Both the position numbers and the translations under genes were made by a program. From the NCBI GenBank assembly GCA_039583875.1, contig CM077160.1, positions 115,277,314 through 115,341,313 on the forward strand: DNA of 64,000 nucleotides. The letters are read 5' to 3'. Origin of the DNA: Platanthera guangdongensis. Its lineage: Eukaryota > Streptophyta > Magnoliopsida > Asparagales > Orchidaceae. Every line of letters starts with the position of its first letter. The stretch's first letter is position 1. Below are positions 42,262 through 54,649 of the stretch, one piece after another. Under the pieces are notes generated by a model that was given only the letters and a program-made list of their open reading frames with translations, was not told the DNA's origin and made no database searches.

Positions 42262-45200
42262 TAGACCTTTGTGATGCTCTCATGTCTCAACTCTCGAGTG
42301 GTGGAACCCGGTGCGATCGGCGGTGCCATCGGTGAAACCAAAGAAGACAAATCCCCAGGTGGGTGGGTGTCAGTAGTGGGTGGACTGCATTGGCTATCAA
42401 ACAGAGGTGGAGTATGAGAGTGGTAAGGTAACGAAAGTGGGGGTGGGGACGACTGGGTATCTCCACTACTAGGGTCCACATACTCACGAGGCTCGAAGTA
42501 CGGCGTCAGATCCTCGACATTAAATACTGGATGGATTCCATACACGCAGGGATGTCGAGCCGGTAGGCGCTTGTCCCAATACGACTTATAATAGAGTAGG
42601 GGCTCATTCGCCTGACGCTTAACCTTTTGGCAAGCCCCAAGGGAGTCTCTCTGGGCGGATTTGCACCATTACCTTGTTGCCTTCATTAAATACATGTTCT
42701 TGTCTTCGCTTATCTGCATTAGTTCTCGTTATTATTCGTCGGTGAACCTACTCATGCAACTCATACAAATGTTGTGCAAATGACTCAGCAGACTCACTAG
42801 GGAGCGGCTCTAAGGGACTCAAGATGAGGTCAATGAGTTTCCTAGGGTCGTATTCTGATACAATATGAAATGGACTCAATCTGGTGGACCTATTGACTGA
42901 ATTGTTATAAGCACACTCTGCAACTGGAAGATCTAAGTCTCAACTACCTACATGCTCTCCTACTAGACACCTCAAAAGATTACCTAAGCACTGATTCACT
43001 ACTTCGATCTGTCCGTCTGTCTGTGGATGATATACCGATAAAAATCTAAGAATGGTGTCGGTCTTGTGTCACAGGGTTTTCCAGAAGTAACTCATGAATC
43101 TCACATCGCGGTCTGATACGATCGACTTGGGTAGGTCATGCAATCTAAAAACATCCCTCATAAAGATAAATGCTACGAGAGTCGCATCCGTCGTCTTACG
43201 GCAAGCAATAAAGTGCGTCATTTTTGAAAACCGATCGACCACCACGAAGATGGAGTCGTGTTTCTGCAGAGTGCGGGGGAATCCGAGAACACAATCCATA
43301 TTGATGTCCTCTCAAGGGTGGTGTGGAACAGATAAAGCGTGTACAGACCCGTGTCCTGCTTGGTACCCTTTGTCGTTTGACAGATACGGCAGTGGCGGAC
43401 AACGCGAGCCACATCCTTCTAAGGTTGGGCTAGTAGAGACGGTCCTCAACAATGACTATGGACTTATCTCGCCCAAAGTGTCATGCGGCCCCGCCCGCAT
43501 GCAACTCCGAAATCAAGTAATCACGATACGAAGTCTGGGGAATGCACAGGCGGGAGCCCCAGTGCAGGTATCCCTCAAAGATTTGATAGCCCTCAATAGG
43601 GTCTGCTGGGTCTCGGGACAGGTCGGTGCAAATCACGCCAAAGTTAGGGCATGTCGGGTAATCTAGAATCACTCTCTCAAGCCCGTCTACGGGTACGGTC
43701 ATCGTCTGGAGCAAGGAGACGCGACGACTCAACGCATCAGCCGGTTTGTTCTCAACACCAGCTCGGTGCTTGAGAACATAATGAAAGTCCTGAAGGTACT
43801 CGACCCACTTGGCATGTCAGTGTCTCAGCTTGCGCAGCAAGTCGAGATAATATAAGGCCTTGTGGTCGAAATATAACACAAACTCTCGGGGAAGGAGATA
43901 GTGCCTCCAGTAGCGCAGAGACTGGACAATATCATAAAACTCTCGATCATAGTTCGAGTATTTTGTTTTGCCTCGTTCAGTTTCTCACTAAAGTAAGAAA
44001 CTAGGTGTCCCTCCCGGCTCAATACGCCACTGATACCAACACCAGACGCATCACATGCGACCTCAAAAGCACGGAAAAAATCCGGCAATCTTAGAACAAG
44101 AGCCGTCGTCAGTCCCTCTTTAATTTCCTCAAAATCTCTGGAGGCCGCGAGGGTCTATTGAAACTCTCCCTTCTTAAGACAACCTGTGAAGAGGGTCATA
44201 ATCGTACTAAACCCCTGAACAAACCTCCTATAGAAGGTGGCAAGTTCATAAAAACTGCGAGCCTCATGGATGGTCGCAGTCACAGGCCAGTCTCGAATGG
44301 ACTTGACTTTCTCAGGGTCGACAGAAACTCCCGTAAAAGACACGATGAATCCTAGGAAGTGAACAGACTCCGACAGGAATGAGCATTTCTTCAAGTTCAC
44401 ATACAGTTTCTTCTGGCGAAGGGTGTCGAAGAGAAGTCTCAGATGATCTAGGTGATCGGCCTGAGTCTGGCTATAGATCAGTATGTCATTGAAATAAACC
44501 ACCAGAAATTTACCCATGTAGGGCCGCAACACCTGCGTCATAACTCTCATGAAGGTGCTAGGGGCGTTCGATAGCCCGAAAGGCATGACTAACAACTCGT
44601 AGAGACCGCACTTGGTATTGAATGCGGTATTCCACTCATCTCCCTCACGAACTCGTATTTGATGGTACCCACTACGGAGATCTATCTTGGAGAAGATCTG
44701 GGCACTGAACATAGTATCCAGTAAGTCATCGAGTCGTGGGATTGGGAAGCAATACTTGACTGTGATTTTATTGATGACGCGACTATCGATGCACATACGT
44801 CAACTATCGTCCCTTTTAGGGGTAAGAAGGGCGGGAACCGCACACGGACTCATACTCTCACGAATAAACTGCTTCCGAAGAAGTTCGTCAACCTGCTTCT
44901 TGAGCTTAGCATGCTCATCGGGGAGCTCATCAGACATGATATCCGCAAACTCACCTAGAAGGGGACACCGCTAGGGGGTGGTCAACAGGGGTGTCCTCAG
45001 ATGCCTGACTGGCGAGCACAACGTAAATGATATTTGACTCAATACTATCTCGCAGGAACTCACCTCGCCTCAAGATATGTAGGGGCCTTGAGGCACTTGT
45101 GCTCACAGACGGCTCAACCCCACCCTTGGATCTCTCTCTGGGTTGGATAGGCATCAATGTAATCTTTCGCTCCTTTTTGTAGAAACACACGTGTTCGAAC

Positions 45201-46954
45201 AGCCGAAACACGTGACGTCACGATCAAATAGCCAGGGGCGGCTGAGTAACATGTGGGCGACTTCTATAGGAATGACATCACACCAGGCCCGATCCTGAAA
45301 TGAGGTAATGCTGATCGGGACGAGGCAGTGCTGGGTGACCTGAATTGTCGTCTTATCTACCCAGACTACACGATATGGGTGGGGGTGAGGCTCTGCCTTC
45401 ACCTACATATGGTCAAGCCCCTTTTGGGCCATGATGTTTACACAACTCCCGCTGTCGATGGCCAACTTGCAGGGTCTGCTTGCACCAGAAACGTATGTGT
45501 AAAGGATGGTGGTGCGTCGTCAATCCTCATCTACACGAGGGCTATATAGGAGACGCCTGATCACTCCCACCACCAAAGATCTCTCTGCGTCACTCTCCCA
45601 ACCTTCCTCGATAGTGGCCTTAATTTCTTCTGTACCCTCATTATCTTCCTCTAAACCCTGCTTCTCATTCTCAATCAACAGGGTCGCGTGGGGCACTGCA
45701 CCGCCACGTGTGCTCTGTCGGAACATCTATAACACAGAATACCCCCAGATCATTGACCATCAGTGGCGACGGCCTTGCCCTTCGTATCCGCAGGAACACG
45801 TGAGGGTGCAGCCGTAGTGGTCTGGGGAGGAGAGAGTTTAATGAAAGTCGAGGAATCAGTCTGAGAGGGGAATTGACTCGTGCTAAATGACCGGAGGTAC
45901 TGCTCGTACTCGAGAGCGAGCTGAAATATCTGATCGCTGTCTCTATGTGATGGGGAATTAGCTCTCTTCGAATTTCAGAACGTAGGCATGCCTTGAAACG
46001 AGAGGAAGCGGAAATAGGCTCCTCTGAGACGTCACTCCGAATGATTAGCTCGTCAAAGCGAGTCATATACTCAACGACAGTGAGTGTCCCCTGCCGTAAG
46101 TTCTGTAACTGCTCAAAAAACTGATATCGGTAGAACGCGGGGAGGTACTTCTCGCTCAATCTTCGCTTCATCTCATCCCATCTGGCGATGGGGTAATAAC
46201 CATCTCGCTCCAAAGCTCTCTCTACGCTAATCCATAATGCTTTAGCCAGTCCAACCAGCTTCATTTTTGCGAAGCGAACACAACGCTCGTCACTCATATC
46301 ATACCACACGAAATGGTGCTCCATGTCCAGGAGCCAATCGTTGAAGGCTTTCAGATCCAGACGACCATCAAATGAAGGGGCGTCGAATCGAATATGACGA
46401 GTGATGTCAAAGTGATGGGCACCTCTCCGTGGGTCAAGATAATCCTCGGGGTAATCATCATGGGCGTAGTTGTATCGAGCAGGTGGGGGACTATGCTCTC
46501 TCTGATCCGGGGGATAATACTCATCGCGGTGATGATCACGACGCCCGTGTGGGGGTACACAATCTCTGGGATCAAGTTGAGCCTGAGTAGCATACGGTAC
46601 TCATCGCGCTGATGTGGAGGTCTATCACGCGCCAGATCAAGATTTCGCCGCGGCTCGGTGAGGAATATCACGACGGTGGCGGTCTACTGGAGGCTGACCA
46701 TCTCTCGGGCGCTGGTCAAGACGTGGAGGAGCATCATGGTCATCCTCAAGTGAATTGTCACGCTATCTTGGAGTGTCCCTGACATTTTCTAAGTCGTCTA
46801 AATGAAGATTCACCTCAGTAAGATCATGACGCACATCGTTGAACTGGGCACCTAAGATGTCAAAATGATCTTGGATGAGGCACTGAAACTCAGCAAAAGC
46901 GGTGCCCGAATTCGAGCTCGTCGTTCGGTCGTCGGTGACTTGTGGATCCACCAT
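42262..46954 (-). pseudogene. Decayed chromovirus Gag-Pol
   Basis: The element is a diverged copy of the young chromovirus at 54650-62116 and aligns with it throughout. Fragments in order: Gag from M-V-D-P at 46954 ('LVGLAKALWISVERALERDG', '[20 protein letters not shown]'), protease (45440-45150, '[16 protein letters not shown]'), RT (44796-44155), RNase H ('[20 protein letters not shown]', 44060), integrase ('[20 protein letters not shown]', 43240) and a chromodomain-region tail (42545-42262). The RT active-site box is YFNDILIYS instead of YFDDILIYS, which removes one catalytic Asp. Many stops and shifts. Confidence 0.9.
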
Positions 46955-47004
46955 GCTTCTTCTAAAAATCTTACCACTATGGAGCATGCAAGTGGCCCGA
47001 CCTG

Positions 47005-47017
47005 GGCTCTGATACCA
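47005..47017 (-). other. Primer-binding site of the decayed chromovirus
   Basis: Minus strand reads TGGTATCAGAGCC, two bases inside the LTR edge at 47020. Confidence 0.9.
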
Positions 47018-47019
47018 AT

Positions 47020-48207
47020 TGGTGTAGGGTATATGGGGGTGCACAAAACCAAAGCTACTAGGGGAGGGATATAGATACGACACACAAACCTTAGTCTAAA
47101 TGCAATGCAATCATTGGAGATGACGACGATTAATTTTGAGCAATGAAAATATTAACACCACGCAAGATGATTAAAGAACACGGAAACAAACATTTAATTT
47201 AACAATTTTGTAATGGCCTTCCTCCGCTCGGAGGGCCAAGGCCAAGCGAGCGACAAATAATCCCTTCATGCAAATTATTAATGAATCGTAACAAAGTTCC
47301 TCGAGCGTTAATCCAAGCAAAGCACGAAAACAATCCAATAATAATGAAGATTCAAATATTCTAATAAAATAAGGGCACACCAAAGTAGCAGACTGACCGA
47401 GACACTGAAAACTTTGGATCTGGAAGCGTAGATCGGCGATCGAAGGTGGAACCGGCGGCGTGGAAATGATGACAGTGGCTGTCCTCGGCGGTAGATGATG
47501 AGATCAGACAAGAAATGAGCAGATCCGGCCACGTAGAAGTAGATCTGGGTTGGGGAAAGGTAGATCCGCTGTTTTGTGATGGAAATAACGGATCGGGGGC
47601 TGAAATTCTCAGATCTGGACTGGTCTTGAGAAACGAGATGACGGGAAGGTGGATCCAGGTGAAGGGAGGGTCGGTGGCTTAGGAAAAGGCTGTAGAGGGA
47701 GAGACAGGTGTAGATCTGGAGGGGAGGGAAAAATTTGGTGGCTTGCGGGAGGGATTTAGGGGCTGGCGGTGGGGTGGTTTGCAAGAGGGGTGCGGTTGAG
47801 GGAGTGCCAGGGGCGTTCGGCTCCAGATCTGATGGAGGAGGGCCGGGAGGTTGAGGGGAGGGGCCACAGCAGGCCGGCGGTGGTTTAGGGCTTTAAAAAA
47901 ACTATATAAATTAACATTAAATCTCATTTTTAAATAGTGAGAGTGAAACATCATGCGACTGTTTTTGGGGTTGCTGGAACTGCAAATTCAGCGGGAGGTG
48001 GGGGAGTTTTTGGGTGGTGGAAGAGGGTGTTGTGGTGGGAAAAAGGAGGGTATGAGTAAGTAGTACCTTGGGGAGGAGTTTGAGCATCTAGGAGTCGTCA
48101 ACTAGGGTTCCACGACGTTGGCACCAAGGGGTGATCGCTGGAATCCAGGAGAAGACTCTCCAAAATTCTACAATTATGCCTTAGTTCAGCTCCTAACACC
48201 TTTACTT
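47020..48207 (-). mobile_element. Decayed chromovirus, 5' LTR fragment
   Basis: It begins 'tggtgtagggt' next to the PBS and runs to about 48207, where similarity to the left LTR copy stops at a TATA-box-like region. About 230 bp of its distal part are missing. The two LTR remnants therefore lack opposite ends. Confidence 0.75.
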
Positions 48208-49305
48208 AAGATTTGTGCTGCATTAAAATTTATACACTATAGTTTAGGTGTATTTAAATTATTCCGTCGCACTTTATTTATGAACTTCAAGCTGAAATTT
48301 AGGTGCCTTAGAGACAGTTTTAGGAAAAGCTTCCAGAGACAAAAGTTGTAGCCCTTGAGTTCTATTTTTTGTAGGAATTTAAATCAAATCATTTGATGAC
48401 CTACAGCCGTCTGTAGGGCTGTTTTCCTGAGACATGTCCTTAAGAAGGGACAGACCTTAACATGTGAATATTTTTCACATGGTAGCTTGCATGGGTCTGA
48501 AATTTTGACCATGCATGCATGTACCCTAAACTCAACCCCTACCCAAAAATCAGAATTTTTGGGGCACAATTCTCTATAGTTTTTTCAAACATTGTATTTA
48601 TTAAATTAATGAAATATATGTGGCTAGATCAACTCATCTTGACCCAAATTTTTGGTGGGAGTTTTATTAGGTCATCGTAAGACTATGGAAAAAATTTGGG
48701 GTCAATTGGACCTCTCCATGTTGGTGTATTCCACTTGCATGAAGATGGGTAAGTATGAAAATGGTGTGCATGTAGCAATAAGAAGTATTCGATGATTTTC
48801 TCACAAATGGCTTGTTGCATGTCAGTAAAATTTTGGTCATGCACATGTTATGATTAAGTGTCTCACCCACAAAAAATTTAGGATTTTTTGGAATTGAAAT
48901 CCTATAGATTTAACTAAATATAATTATGCCACATAATTATATTAATGAAATAAAACTGATCAAATTATCTAGAAAAATTCTGATTTTCAGTCACATGCCT
49001 TCATATGGTCATATTACATCCCTGAGAATTTATTTAGAATTTTTGGATGACAAAAGCTTAAGGTCACTTCAATAATTGACATTATGCCCTTTATGTATTT
49101 TTGAAATAATTGTGATCAATATTGATTGGAAAATTCTACATTTCTGGCTTGACTATTTTTATAGTAGAATGAACCTCCGAAAATTTTCCTAGAATTTTTG
49201 GATGAATATTTTAGATACTTCAATTGATAAGTGACACTTGGGAATCATTATTCAATTATACAAATCATGGACTAATTACTGTTGGAAAATTATGAAACTG
49301 TCCAA
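48208..49305 (+). mobile_element. Left piece of a long split LTR
   Basis: AT-rich, without coding similarity, in the style of a long gypsy LTR. It continues, after removal of the MULE and the young chromovirus, at 53520-54649 and 62122-63615. Inference rests on the flanking target duplications and on the LTR-like end at 63615; no second LTR copy was found. Confidence 0.4.
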
Positions 49306-49313
49306 TATTTTAT
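49306..49313. other. MULE target-site duplication (left)
   Basis: TATTTTAT, repeated at 53512-53519 beyond the other element end. Confidence 0.8.
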
Positions 49314-49869
49314 GGGCGTTTATATTGGCAGCCCATGTATGGCTATTGACAGCCTAAAGATAATGACAGCCCAATAAATGGCTATTGGCAGCTCAATGGA
49401 TATTGGCAGCCCAAAAATTAAGTTTTTTATAAATAACAAAATATTGTTAATTAATATATTAACTCAAAAAACAGAGATAACAGTCCATAGTCCTACAAAA
49501 TAAACACAATCCAAAAAGACATGTAGACAATAATTTATACAAAATCCAATTAAACGCCTATTTAAATGGTTGTCCATATCTTGATCTCCCCAAAATAAAG
49601 CTTTCCTACAAAATCAAAGTTAACAAATAATTGTATATAAGATTCAATTAAAAAGTTATAAATGATTTGTTTACAAATGTTGTTAGAAAGCATACCATTT
49701 TTGTGTACTACTAAAACTTTATAAATTGATTCGAAAGTCACACACTATCTTTCAATCTGCATATGTAGCATATTTAATATTATGTCAAAGAGGTATATGT
49801 AGTCAAAAAATAATAAGTGATTATATGCATACCATGATGATCTTACAGTCGCGTGATGAACGGTATGTC

Positions 49870-50459
49870 TCACTATTCTGCAACATCCGTATGATATCTT
49901 GTCCAAACAGGGAAAATCGGCGGCAGTGTGCATCCTTCGCTCAATCACAAATGTATATAATGATTACCATTTATAAAACCAAGGAAAATAAGCTTTCGAA
50001 TCTTAGGAGAAGCTGAATGTAGTGGAGGAAAGTGAACGACTGCTCAAGTGATAAATGCACAAGTTGGACGTTGTAGCAAGATGCAATTACCAAACCCATG
50101 TACGGCATCGTCAACGACTTCTTTACTAGTGTCGGGACCATTGTGCAATCCAAGAAGTTCAACAATTCAACCCTTCTGGTCATTCCAAAGATGTTAGTAT
50201 AGAGCACCTCATGCTGATTTATTTCTTGGCTAAGATCTTGGCGGACTTGATTCCAGTTTTCGTTCATGTAAATTGGAGCACTAATGACTCTATATCCGCA
50301 ATGGTCATCTCCCATCACATCAACAACATCGATCATATGCGAGGAGATGTAAGACGACATTAGATTTCTGATTTTCTCTATAAAGTTGCCAGCTTTAGAT
50401 CTCCATACCTTCCTTACCACCCGTTTAATTTTTTTTTCTTGTTTTTGGTCAAGCATCAA
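49870..50459 (-). pseudogene. OTU-like cysteine protease domain of the MULE protein
   Basis: The frame from 50459 reads 'IRNLMSSYISSHMIDVVDVM' then GDDHCGYRVISAPIY, 'NWNQVRQDLSQEINQHEVLY' and 'MPYMGLVIASCYNVQLVHLS'. The D-x-x-C-G-Y-R box, the W-x-x-V-R-x-x-L block and the M-P-x-M-G-x-x-I-A block match OTU deubiquitinase-type domains. In another frame near 49957-49900, NGNHYIHL is followed by a stop and 'SEGCTLPPIFPVW', where the catalytic His of the fold would lie. Asp, Cys and His positions are thus visible but a frameshift (about 49975) and two stops separate them. It follows the SWIM region of the transposase, so it was a C-terminal extension. Its role in transposition is unknown. Confidence 0.7.
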
Positions 50460-52374
50460 GACATGCTCAAAGTGTGAAGGATCTCTATTTGTGGATTTGT
50501 AATCTTCCGATAGTTTTTTAAAACTACCTTTAGACCTTTTGCCTTTGTAGGTATTTTTGGCTCCAATGTTTGACTAATTGAAGGGTTAACAATCTCACGG
50601 ATTTTGTTTTTCATTTCTTTCCGCTGTAAATCCGTAATGTTATTATACCTTTGTAGTAAACCATCAAGCTCACTTTCTAGATCATGTGTGTCCGTCGTAG
50701 AGGCATTCTCCCTTGTAGTCTCGTTCAAACTTAAAACTCTCCAATATTTATAAATCAATTCTAATGGAAAAGGTTTACATTGATTCAAGTATGTAACAAG
50801 TTCATGTGCACATGGAAGTCCAAGTGTAAACTGTGTCTTATGCCTACAAATGTGGTTTTATACATTAATCTTTTAGTGAGAGCTCCTCTTTTTTAATGAT
50901 CTCCAAAGCCGCTATGGAGACATTACCAATCATTTCAGAGTACAACAAATTCTTATAACCTGTACTAACTTGAATTTGACTCTGTCCAAACAATTTTTAA
51001 TTTCTGTATGTTGTAGCACAATCATCTGGTTAAATGTTTTCCATACGGTGGAAAGACTACCGATTGAAACTTCAAGAAATTTCTTTAGCAAACTATGACC
51101 CCCTTCCACAAGGTTTGTGCTCGTGTTCCCCAAATGCAAGTACATATTAATCCAACATCATACAAAGTACTCTTTATATGGATCTAAACAAGTGGACGTA
51201 ACATATGCAAATACAGTCGGGAATTTCACAACATAGTCAGTAAGCATCTGGTTAAACCGCATGTTATACTCATTTTCAGTTTCTGAAACAACTAAATGTT
51301 GTCATATACCCAAAAAATCATCACAGTCCTTGCTAGTTTTGAAAAATTTCTTGCAATGAGCCAAGATATTTCTACTGATATGCACTCTACATAAGATATG
51401 TTTTGCTTGCGGGAAAATAAACTTGATGACATTTAACAAAACAATCTCTCTATCGGTAACAAAAACATTTGGCAAAGCATTTTCATTGAAAATACGCTTA
51501 AAACATTGCAAAGCTCATCTATAACTGGACTGTTTCATTTGGTAAGAAGGAGAATGAAGAGAAGGACTGATTTGTCGAAGTGATACCAACAATAGAAAGA
51601 AGGGCAATCTGTAATGGTTGGTCTTGTATGTGCAGTCAATCAAGAAAGTATTTGAAAATAAATTACTTAATTTAACTGCAGTTGGATGCGCAAAAAATAC
51701 TCTAACTGATTACTAATGCAATCCACTGCATTGTAACTTATATAACCGGCTTCACCAATGCACCAATACAAAAATTAAATCGGAGTACTGTCCGCCAACT
51801 CTTGTCTGTAAATTTTAGCTTTCTCATTGTAAATAGTTCTCATAGATAAACAATTTAAAGGATTTCTACTATTTAATGTGGACAAGATTTTTCTTGGTTT
51901 AACCCCTGCATTATACATGTCTTCAACTATTACGGCCTCACTTTGGTCTAGTCTCTCTGCGTATGGATGTGCCTCTAGATGAACCAACCCATGATTATGC
52001 ACACCGCACATAACATCAACCTTCCATTCATCTAAAGCTTCTCTACAATCTCTAATTGCAAATTTGCAACCACACTGTTTAGAGCTAGATTTTCTCACAT
52101 TTTTTTAGTGAAACCCTTATTTTTACTTTCTCTAACAAACTCAGATCGATCACAACCAAGCAAAACTCTAGGTTTTGTACTTGAATCAATTTTATCTTCC
52201 TTTGTGATGATTACTACAAAACCCAGTCCTTTTACCAATTTGCCTCGCCCAAGCAACAATTTCCACTTTGCTAGAAAATATTCTATTTGTTACAAAATGT
52301 TCTCTGACATCAACAAAAGATTTCTCTGAGTTATCTCCATACGCTACTAATTGCATACATTCTTCAGACCACAT
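50456..52374 (-). pseudogene. MULE transposase (FAR1/MuDR type), degraded
   Basis: In minus-strand order: a WRKY/FAR1-like DNA-binding region ('FVTNRIFSSKVEIVAWARQI', then 'KQCGCKFAIRD' and 'VMCGVHNHGL', the C...C...H-N-H ligands); a helical linker ('EDMYNAGVKPRKILSTL'); the MULE catalytic domain with 'IDCTYKTNHYRLPFF' (first Asp, near 51650), VFVTDREIVLLN (second Asp, 51470) and NLVEGGHSLLKKFL (Glu, 51110); a SWIM zinc finger with 'GLPCAHELVTYLNQCKPFPL' near 50800; and a linker to the OTU region. At least four frameshifts and several stops interrupt it. It would have bound the TIRs and cut DNA in the nucleus. Confidence 0.85.
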
Positions 52375-52747
52375 AATGACCTAACACCGTGATGGAAAAA
52401 ACAAAGAAATACTAAATATACATTTGTACAAAACACTAAATATACATTTGTTCACAAAAAATGTAGAAAGAGATTAGAAATTATACCATAAACTTCAAAT
52501 AATCGGTCAACCAAATGCACCTCGTACGAGCTTCCAGAGGAGGTCGTCGGCTTCTACAAAAATTGTTGTGGCGGTTGTTGGCGGCCGACGGCGATGCAAC
52601 CCACTGCTAGGGCCGAAATCGGGGAGGGCACACAGGCGGTTTGTGGGAGAACGAGGAGGCAATAGCTTCGAGAGACCCTGTAAATGAGTTTGCCGGCCTA
52701 AATCGCCGCTCCTCCGACGAAATGGGGGGGGGGGGGGGGGCTGGCGG

Positions 52748-53298
52748 TAGAGCTGAGCATATTATTCGAAACTCGAAAGTCGCTCGAAAATCGTTCGAAA
52801 ATTGAGTCGAATCGGAATCGGTTAAAATTGATTCGACTCAATTTGAGTCGATTCAATTTGACTCGAATCTTATTTCGAGTCGATTTCGAGCCAGCCCTGA
52901 ATCGCTCGAAATATGATTCGAATCAACTCGAATTAATTAAAAAAATTATGTATTTTTTAATATATTCTTATTTTAAGATTAAAAATAACAAAATTTAAAT
53001 CTAAATAAAAAGAATGCAGACTTTAAATGTTTCATTTGCTAAATTTACAGGTTGACTCATTTAATTTTGAGCAAACTATGAATAAAACAAAAAATTACTC
53101 AATTTCGAGCCGATTTGATTCGATTTTGAGCCAACCCGATTCGATTTCGAGCTGACTCGGAATCGAGTCATTTCGAGTCGAGCCGACTCGACTCGAAATC
53201 AATTTCGATTTTGAGTCGATTTCGAGCCGAGTTCGAGTCGAAAATTTCGATTTCGAGCCGAGCCAAAATCGCTCGAACTCGACTCGATAGCAGCCCTA
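52748..53298. mobile_element. hAT-type MITE (551 bp) made of TCGA-rich repeats
   Basis: Ends TAGAGCTG and CAGCCCTA (one mismatch as inverted pair), flanked by 8-bp copies GCTGGCGG (52740-52747) and GCTGGAGG (53299-53306), seven of eight matching. The interior is full of 'ttcgagtcgattcgag' motifs and pairs with itself; a central AT-rich stretch lies near 52950. No protein coding. 8-bp duplications and these ends fit hAT elements. Confidence 0.75.
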
Positions 53299-53511
53299 GC
53301 TGGAGGCGAGAAATCGTCGGAGGCGGGCGCGGTTTACAGGAGCGGCGGAGGAGTCTGACGAGAAATCGAGGGAGAAGAAATGAACCGGGGAGGAAAAAAA
53401 GAGAAATTAGGGTTTTTAAATTGGGCTGCTATTATGAGACTTTATTTAGTCATTTTCATTAAAATTTAGGGGCTGCCAATAGTCAGAGATGGGCTGCCAA
53501 TATAAACGCAC

Positions 53512-53519
53512 TATTTTAT
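53512..53519. other. MULE target-site duplication (right)
   Basis: TATTTTAT, identical to 49306-49313. Confidence 0.8.
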
Positions 53520-54649
53520 TTAATCAATATGTATCTCTCGTAATTTAGTTGAACCAATTGGACATTTGAAATTTTTATTTCATGTGTAAATTGATTGGTA
53601 TCACGTAATTATAGAATTTTAATTATGACCAGATTTAATTAGGAAAATTATGAACTTCTAATAATTTAATATAAATATCATAATTAATCTCTGGTATGAG
53701 TTTAGAACATTTGACCAAGAGATTTGATAGTCGCATCTTTAAGATCATATCTAGTTCATTTTGTATTTTGGTTTGCGTTAGCAAAAATGTGAAGTAGTGA
53801 ATAATCCATCAAGATCACTTTGTAATGAACTAAAATTTGGAACACTTCAGTATGACATCATATATATCCATCCCTGACAGTTGCATGATTTTTGGAGAAC
53901 TTCTGTACTATAGATTGGAAACTAATTTATATTAATGTCACACCTTCAATTATATGAAATAAAGGTGACCCTTCTACCTTAAGAAAATATCATACTAATT
54001 GGGAGCATTAGTAGGATAATGGAGCATCTCTGGAATAAATTTATAGGCATAAAGATTAATATTTATGAGGTCTACGTCACACATCGTGTATCGAGGATTA
54101 ATGGCTAGCACCATCAATAGAACGCGTGCTTAAGGGTAGACTTAAATTTATGATCTTAGGAGCGGATCCTAACTGATTTAGTGATATTATTGGGGTGTCA
54201 GTCTTCTGGTAGAAATCCTAATGGGTCACCAAGAGGTGCCAAGTGATAGTGTACACGGTCATTAAGAGGAGTTGCTAGATTTGGAGTCCGCCAATAGATT
54301 GTCTCTCCCCTACAAGAATCATAAACCATCTTAGGATAGTTTAAGAGTAACATAGATAGATGGCTAGAGGAAGGGTAGTCATCAATACAAGTAAATATCC
54401 TGGAAAGGAGGATTTGAGATTCAACCTATCTTATTCCCTAATACCGCTGCGAGCCCTTCACTGGATAGATCTCAGGAAGTCCAGGATTCACCCTAAACTT
54501 CTATGTTCAATTAAACAATAGACAAGACTACTCTAAGTAGGTGAGTGAAGATAAAGTAAACTTCGTCCCGTATTGAGGGATGGAGTGGTTCAGGACTTAT
54601 TAGTCCCGCGAGCTGGAGGCTCGATACTTGGGTGATAGAAATGTGATAG
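53520..54649 (+). mobile_element. Middle piece of a long split LTR
   Basis: AT-rich, no coding similarity. It ends with a tandem-repeat unit ('gcgagctggaggctcgata', near 54608) that continues beyond the young chromovirus, and with the GATAG target site (54645-54649). Confidence 0.45.

Larger units (their letters stand above)
49314..53511 (-). mobile_element. Mutator-like element (MULE) encoding transposase plus OTU domain
   Basis: Terminal inverted repeats of about 41 bp: left GGGCGTTTATATTGGCAGCC, right end complement GTGCGTTTATATTGGCAGCC. Target duplication TATTTTAT on both sides (8 bp; MULEs usually make 9). The left subterminal region repeats the TIR-derived 'ATTGGCAGCCC' motif about five times up to 49420. 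The 4.2-kb element carries a degraded transposase gene on the minus strand and a nested hAT MITE at its 5' side. Confidence 0.9.
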
